64,000 bases of DNA from Hymenopellis radicata (Eukaryota; Basidiomycota; Agaricomycetes; Agaricales; Physalacriaceae): contig JADNRX010000015.1 in NCBI GenBank assembly GCA_015501595.1, positions 62,001-126,000 on the forward strand. The letters run 5' to 3'. Under the pieces are notes generated by a model that made no database searches, was not told the DNA's origin, and saw only the letters and a list, made by a program, of their open reading frames with translations. The translations under genes were made by a program, and so were the position numbers. This document shows, in pieces, positions 58,501 to 64,000 of the stretch; the first letter of the stretch is position 1, and the number at the start of each line of letters is the position of its first letter.

Positions 58501-61092
58501 GCCCGTCGCGTAATCGACATTATGGAAATAGGCGATCTTATGCCCTTCAAGTTCAATGTCTGTCCCTCTTTCTTTGTGCGCGCTATATCCTGACTCACCC
58601 CGGTAATAGGATGGTCAAAGACATCGAGCAGTCTCCCTAGATGTTCGCGCAGATGGTCATCAGCAAGTGCTCACGATAACGAGCTACAACCCGGAGTACA
58701 GTCTCTATAAGCCGAAGTCTAAATCACCGACCGGATCGATTTCACGCCAGGACACTATCTCGAGTAGTGCTGAAGCGTTCGAGGCCATCACGGAGGAGGA
58801 TGTGCCTAGCTTCGGTTTCGACATCACCTTTGCTGGCATCGGCATTTCCCTCGTCAATAAGCGACTGGTCGAAGTTATCTACATTTCCATGAATTCTTTG
58901 ACTTTTGGTTACACCAACAGCTCCGTTGCCCAGACCGTAAACCTGGCTTGCGGTACCCTCCAGATTGACAATCAGCTTCATGACGCTATATTCCCCGTCG
59001 TACTTCAGCCCACTCCAATTCCCAAAGAGTCGAACGGTGTATCGCCCCTTCCTACCGTACAGGCGTCTGTGATTTGGTTGAATGACGATGGTGAGTTGGT
59101 GTTTCTGCCCGTGTTCGTTGCTCAGTATCTTCTAGAGCATGGCGTGCTGTTCATCAAATATTGCTCGGTCCTATTACAGGCATTGACAATAGAAGCTGAC
59201 GAGGATCTGCTTTTCTCAATCTATGAGCTTACGCAGATACAAGGTGCATCGTGGGAGGCAGATGCAGAAGAGTAAGCACGTCTGTTATTAACGCTAGTCT
59301 GTTCTAATCGTTCTTCAGCGTCCTCGTTAAGAACGCTACCGAAATCCCGGAACCCAAGGATATTGCTGTGGGTCAGGATCTTTACTTTGAGGTCCTCGAA
59401 CTGCAACCCATCAAACTCTCTCTCTCATTCATGCGAACTGAGCGAGTGAGCAGTGAGGAAAAGTACGTTGTCAACTACATCATTCACACGTTTCTCACTT
59501 GCGCGTTAGGCTCAGCATCCGAAATCCTCTCGCAGTCGTCGTGAATGCGCTGACTATGACGGTCGGCAATATCAATGATGCGCCTCTGGAAATGAATGCC
59601 CTTGCCATCAAGGACATGCGTCTCAAAATGCCCGAGCTTCAAAGTCGCATCATGTACCATTATCGGCAAGATGTCCTCCGTCAACTTTACCGTATCCTTG
59701 GCTCGGCAGACTTCATCGGAAATCCCGTTGGACTGTTCACAAACGTCAGTTCCGGTGTCGCGGATATCTTCTATGAGCCTTTCAACGGAGTCGTCATGCA
59801 TGGCAACAAAGAGCTCGGTATTGGCATCGCCAAAGTACAAATCTTTTCCTTACCGTTCTAACCTTTCTCATGATTGGCATAGGGAGCTGCGAGTTTCGTG
59901 AAGAAAACTGTATTTGGTCTGAGCGACAGTGTGACAAAGTTCACTAGCAGCGTTGGTAAAGGTCAGTGTCACCTTCCAAAGCTTTGTATCTTTTCATAAT
60001 CTCTCCTGCACAAGGTTTGTCTGCCGCGACATTCGATTCCGAATATCAAGCTCGGAGGCGTATGAATCAACGTAGAAACAAGCCTCGACATGCTATGTGC
60101 GGAGTTCCGTTCACAGTCGCCAATTAATCTAACTTCATACTTAGCTACGGCGTTGCTGCTGGGGGCGAAGCCCTTGCGAGTAGCGTTGCGAGTGCGATGG
60201 AGGGTGTTCTTGTTTGTCTTTCCTTTAACCGGCCTCAGTTAGGATTAATCAAGCATAAATAGATGAAGCCCATCGAAGGGGCTGAATCCGGTGGTGCGTT
60301 CGGATTCTTCAAGGGCGTTGGAAAAGGTGTTGTGGGGTATGCTGCTTTCAGAACTCGTTGACCATGTCTAACACGAACTGCTAGTGTTGTCACAAAACCA
60401 GTGATTGGTGTTTTCGATTTGGCGTCAAATGTCTCCGAAGGTAAGGAAAGCGTGTCGCTTGTAACACCGTGCTGATGGTAGGTAGGTATCCGCAACACCA
60501 CTACCGTTTTCGACAATCCTGAGAAGGACCGAATGCGCCAGGTAGGCGCATTCTTGCTATGCCGCCATTCCATCTGATGTGTCGCTTTAGCCTCGTTTGG
60601 TTCCTTCCGATGGTGTCTTAGCTGTGAGTAGAAGAAATGTGATGCTTCGAATAGAAGGTTAACCCTACATAACTCGTAGCCTTATTCACCTCGAGACGCT
60701 ACGGGTCAGTATTGGATGCGGGATCTCAACAATGGAGTCTACAGAAAAGAGCACTACGTCGCGCACTACAGTAAGTGTAACGCGGACGGTCATTGGACTT
60801 TCACTGAATTGTTTGCTTTGCAGACTCTCCCGGTAGCGATAATGTTGTCCTCTTGACGTCTTCGCGGGTCTTGTCATTCTGGTCGAAGAAGCTGAAGCTG
60901 GATTGGGATTTACCACTCACAGAAGTGCAGGGGGTGACTGTAGAAGACACCGGAATCCGATTCGCTCACAAAGCTGGCAAGGAACACGATAAATTTGTGT
61001 TCATCCCAGACAAATCTTCGCAGAGTTGGTTCTTCGAAAGAGTTGCAGGTGTTGTACGATCTTTCAATATCAAGCGCAGGATGGAGGCGTAA
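49586..61092 (+). CDS. VPS13: VPS13 bridge-like lipid transfer protein
   Basis: Giant (about 3,100 aa) rod-shaped protein that moves lipids in bulk between organelles at contact sites. The N-terminal chorein domain reads [80 protein letters not shown]. Then come the long repeating-beta-groove region ([66 protein letters not shown]), an Asp-rich insertion ([14 protein letters not shown]) and the VAB/SHR-BD part ([30 protein letters not shown]). The VPS13_C/ATG2-C-like region has [34 protein letters not shown], and the C-terminal PH-like domain ends [20 protein letters not shown]. More than 30 short introns; those checked splice in frame, including a GC-AG one at 50457-50504. Confidence 0.95.
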
Positions 61093-61280
61093 TACCTATT
61101 GTTACTATAATAAATATCGGACTGTAGTAGAATGGATCGGTACGCCAAGGTTGTATGTATAGTAGTAGTGTTATGTACATTTTCGCAAATAGAGAAATAA
61201 GATATACGCGTAATTGACAGCAACCACTGGTCAAAGCATTGAACAACCCAAGATATATGTACATACAATTAGTGAATTAA
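61093..61280. other. Convergent 3' intergenic region
   Basis: 188 bp between the VPS13 stop and the stop of the minus-strand gene; AT-rich untranslated sequence only. Confidence 0.6.
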
Positions 61281-64000
61281 TCAATTTGAAGTGTCCGAGT
61301 TACGCTTTACACCAACTGCTGTGCTTGAACTGAATACACGTTCCCGACCCATCTTGGTGAAGGGGGAAGCGGGTTTGCCAAAGTCATCAGGTAGCTCGTG
61401 CACCACCTGTCCTTGATCGCTACCATCCCTCACTTGCGGACCATGATTGCTATCGAAACTACCATAGCTTCCCCGAGGGCTGGCGGAGTACGCGCTCTGG
61501 AAGTCGGTGTCCGAATCGTCGGTGGCACCGGTGGTTACAGGTGTAAGACCAGGCGTAGTGGGTGTTTGCACTGGAGTAGGTACGGTACGCATGGCGCTGA
61601 GCGATGCACCAGAGGCGATTTTCCTAACAGCGACGGGCTCTGGTGTGCTCTGCTCGTCGCGACTGACATCAGAGATGGACCGTCTAGTCGGTGTCGCGCT
61701 TCCCGGGTCGATAGTCTTCACGAAAGCAGTACGACGAGGGGTAGCCTCATCTGCAGTATGTTCGGCTTTACTGGTTTGAGACGAGGCAGTTCCGCTCCGC
61801 TTCCTTTGTTTATGGGAAGCCTTACGAACACGAGCGCCAGAGGGAGGTCGCGATGGAATCGGAATGGGTTCGGAATACTCTTCTTCGCTCGCGTCGGAGA
61901 CTTGTCGTCGCCATTGTTGTGCACGACGGTCACGATCAGAGATGAGAGCATTCTCAAGCTAAAATCCCGATGAGCGACAATTATTGCGATAACTCAAAGA
62001 GACTGACCTTCTGCTGGATCTCCAAAACCTTCTGCGCGATCTTGTCACTCTGCTGCGTGATTCCTTCATCAACAGCGTTCATGTTGTCCTGAGGAAGGTC
62101 CGCTTCCGTCGCCGAAAACCGCTTCTTCTTAGTGGTAATCGCGTCAGCTTCCTCCTCTGGGTCTTCTTCAATCGTCCCAGTTTCTCTTTCCACCTTCTCC
62201 ATAACAGGGCGCTCTAAGCCGTCGGACTCATACGACTCTGCCAAAGTAGACTCAGTTCCGATAGACCGCAGATGCCGCGTCTTTCCGGCGTCACTAGCGC
62301 GGCGTGAGCGAGGTGTCGAGAAGGAGGACAGGCGGCTGTTGGGACGAGAGCTCCCGTAGTCCGACTCGTCCATGCCCATAGTCATAGACGTCAAGGCCCT
62401 CTCGATCTGGGCTTCCACTTCAGCAATCATGTCAGCGCGCTCCTGCTCCATCTTATCCATAGTCTCCTTCATAGTCTCCAATTCCAACATAGCGTCCTTG
62501 TGTGCATTTTCGGTATCCTTCAGTTCTGCAACGCATGTCAACGCCACTGCATCAGCGCAGCGGGAAGCGACTCACGATTCTGTAACTTGGATTTCTCCAC
62601 TGCAGTCAAAGTGACCAGACCAGACAACCGTTTCGTCTCGCGTTGCTCCTTGTTGATCTTGGCCCTCAACTGATTCGCCTCCGCACTTAACTTCTCAGCG
62701 TACTGTTCAAACGTCACAAACTTGTCCCGCCATAGATCACTTTCAGTCATCAGGAAGTTCAAACGACGTGACAAGCGGCCGATCTTAGTCTCAAGATCGT
62801 CCCGAGCGTCGACGAACGCGTAGCCCGCTTGCGGATTGAGAGCTGAATGAGTTGCTCAGCGGCAGTGAGTTGGGGAGGTCGCTTGACACTTCCAAACATG
62901 CCAATCCGTTTGAGGAACGACGGTTTCTTGTACTACACGGCCTGAGCAACGAAAAAACATGATACACCAATTAACACTTACCCTGTCTTGGAGAACGCTG
63001 TCAAACGCCTGTATGATACGGGTAGAATGCCACCAGTCGGTGCTTTGATCTGGTCGGCAACAGCAGCAGAGGATGCACCACGCTTCGCCTGAATCTTGCA
63101 GACCGGCCGGAAACGTCCAGCAGGGAACGCTTCCTTGAACTCGCTAATGAAGGTGAGGAAGCTGTTCAACATTAATGTCAGAAGGGCATTACCTAGGCAC
63201 CGAATGATCTGGATGATAGTGAGATTCGAAGGCAGATAATAATCGTTGCCTGTATTTTTCCCGTTGTTGTTTCGTCGAAACAACGTTGGGCGGCGGTGAA
63301 GGGCAACTCCTATAGAGCAATGAGTATATTTCAGGCGGAAAGTCCATGAAGACTACTAACACGTAGTTGATATCCCTTACAATGTTATGAGTCAACAATC
63401 TCCAAGAACTGATGCTTCACTCACAGATCGCAGACACAGATTTCGGCGGCAGGGCGCATACTGTAACGCGCTTCAGTGGCCAAACCCATGATCCACGGGC
63501 CGGGATCATCGATGTAGATTTTGGCGTCGCGGGAATGCACAGCCGGGAGTGCAATACCATTCCAGCCTCGGAGCTCAACCAAGTACTTAATCGTGAGAAC
63601 GGCAATCTGCGGGCAATTAATAATGTTGCACTCGAAATAGACGAGAAAACACGTACACCAAGCATAGCCGGATGGCGAGAGAAGAAAAGAATACGACCAG
63701 TCGGGGACAAAGCAATCTAGAAGAACTATGAGCTCCACCTTCCATGAACCCGTGCACTAGTGCGTACCTCGCAGATGGTTAGGATATTGTCGATATTCAG
63801 ACACTTGAACAGGGGCCACATGGTGAAATTGATGTCCACCAATCCCTTCCCAAAGTCAAGGCCACCGGGGAAACGAGCAATGACCTCGAGACTGGATTCA
63901 TTGACTTCACCTTTAGGACTGGCATCAAGCTTGATGAGATCGCCAGCGCGAGGCGCAGGATGAGCAAGAATTTTCGAGATCTGGAGGGTGTGCGATTGGA
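61281..64000 (-). CDS. DENN-domain-type protein with coiled-coil tail, 5' part outside the window
   Basis: The coding region enters from the right edge. In order it reads FPGGLDFGKGLVDINFTMWPLFKCLNIDNILTICE, then SPTGRILFFSRHPAMLGV, TIKYLVELRGWNGIALPAVHSRDAKIYIDDPGPWIMGL, and EAFPAGRFRPVCKIQAKRGASSAAVADQIKAPTGGILP. The WPLFKCL / GRILFxSRHPAML pattern fits the core of fungal DENN (Rab exchange factor) proteins. The C-terminal third is a long coiled coil (SRRLNFLMTESDLWRDKFVTFEQY; MALTCVAELKDTENAHKDAMLELET) followed by a Ser/Thr-rich tail ending KRNSDTSN. DENN proteins activate Rab GTPases; partner unknown. Introns are short; borders partly checked. Confidence 0.65.

Overview
The window looks like nuclear DNA of a mushroom-forming basidiomycete (Agaricomycetes). 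Genes are split by many 45-75 bp introns with GT/GC donors and CTRAC-like branch sites. Housekeeping genes are packed very tightly. The VPS13 amino terminus reads MWWLDPGKE, which I recall from Agaricomycete VPS13 proteins. Intron/exon models were spliced by eye; where I say a model closes in frame, I checked codon phase at each junction.

Layout. (1) 1-10.3 kb is repeat-rich and gene-free: an eight-copy ~651 bp macrosatellite (1-5108), an AT-rich block (5109-5700), a GATATC-rich ~166 bp tandem array interrupted by a small TA-flanked inverted-repeat element (5880-7370), a 21 bp TTAGGG-containing repeat, a 24 bp minisatellite and old segmental duplications. (2) 10.3-18.4 kb holds three lineage-type genes of unknown function: a 398-aa protein (minus), a Cys/His- and Pro-rich protein with several reading-frame breaks (minus), and a 685-aa charged protein (plus) that has grown by duplication of whole exon-intron modules. 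The last two share a divergent promoter with a CACGTG palindrome. Two tRNA-Trp-like repeat units flank the first gene. (3) 19.1-29.0 kb is a PP2C phosphatase gene cut off in its third exon by an LTR, followed by a minus-strand LTR element of ~9.3 kb. This element has LTRs, primer-binding site and polypurine tract but no gag-pol (a LARD-like element). Its interior carries an array of short hairpins whose outer stems vary by paired substitutions while the core stays constant.

(4) 29.0-64 kb is a dense housekeeping block: DysF-domain protein (-), HscB/Jac1 co-chaperone (+), DPH7 (-), DEAH/DEVH RNA helicase (+), epsilon-COP (-), AP-2 alpha adaptin (+), PH-C2-RasGAP protein (-), ELO fatty-acid elongase (-), a small unknown gene (-), VPS13 (+) and a DENN-type protein (-, running off the right edge). 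Genes alternate head-to-head and tail-to-tail with gaps as small as 13-15 bp. Several of them act in membrane traffic and lipid transfer (epsilon-COP, AP-2 alpha, VPS13, DENN, DysF, ELO), but nothing shows that this is more than chance clustering.

The most unusual signals are the covarying hairpin array inside the coding-less LTR element and the exon-intron module duplications of the 685-aa gene. The loop-inverted palindrome and edge divergence of the macrosatellite, the clean TA-flanked insertion in the GATATC array, and the frame breaks confined mostly to one gene are also worth a look.
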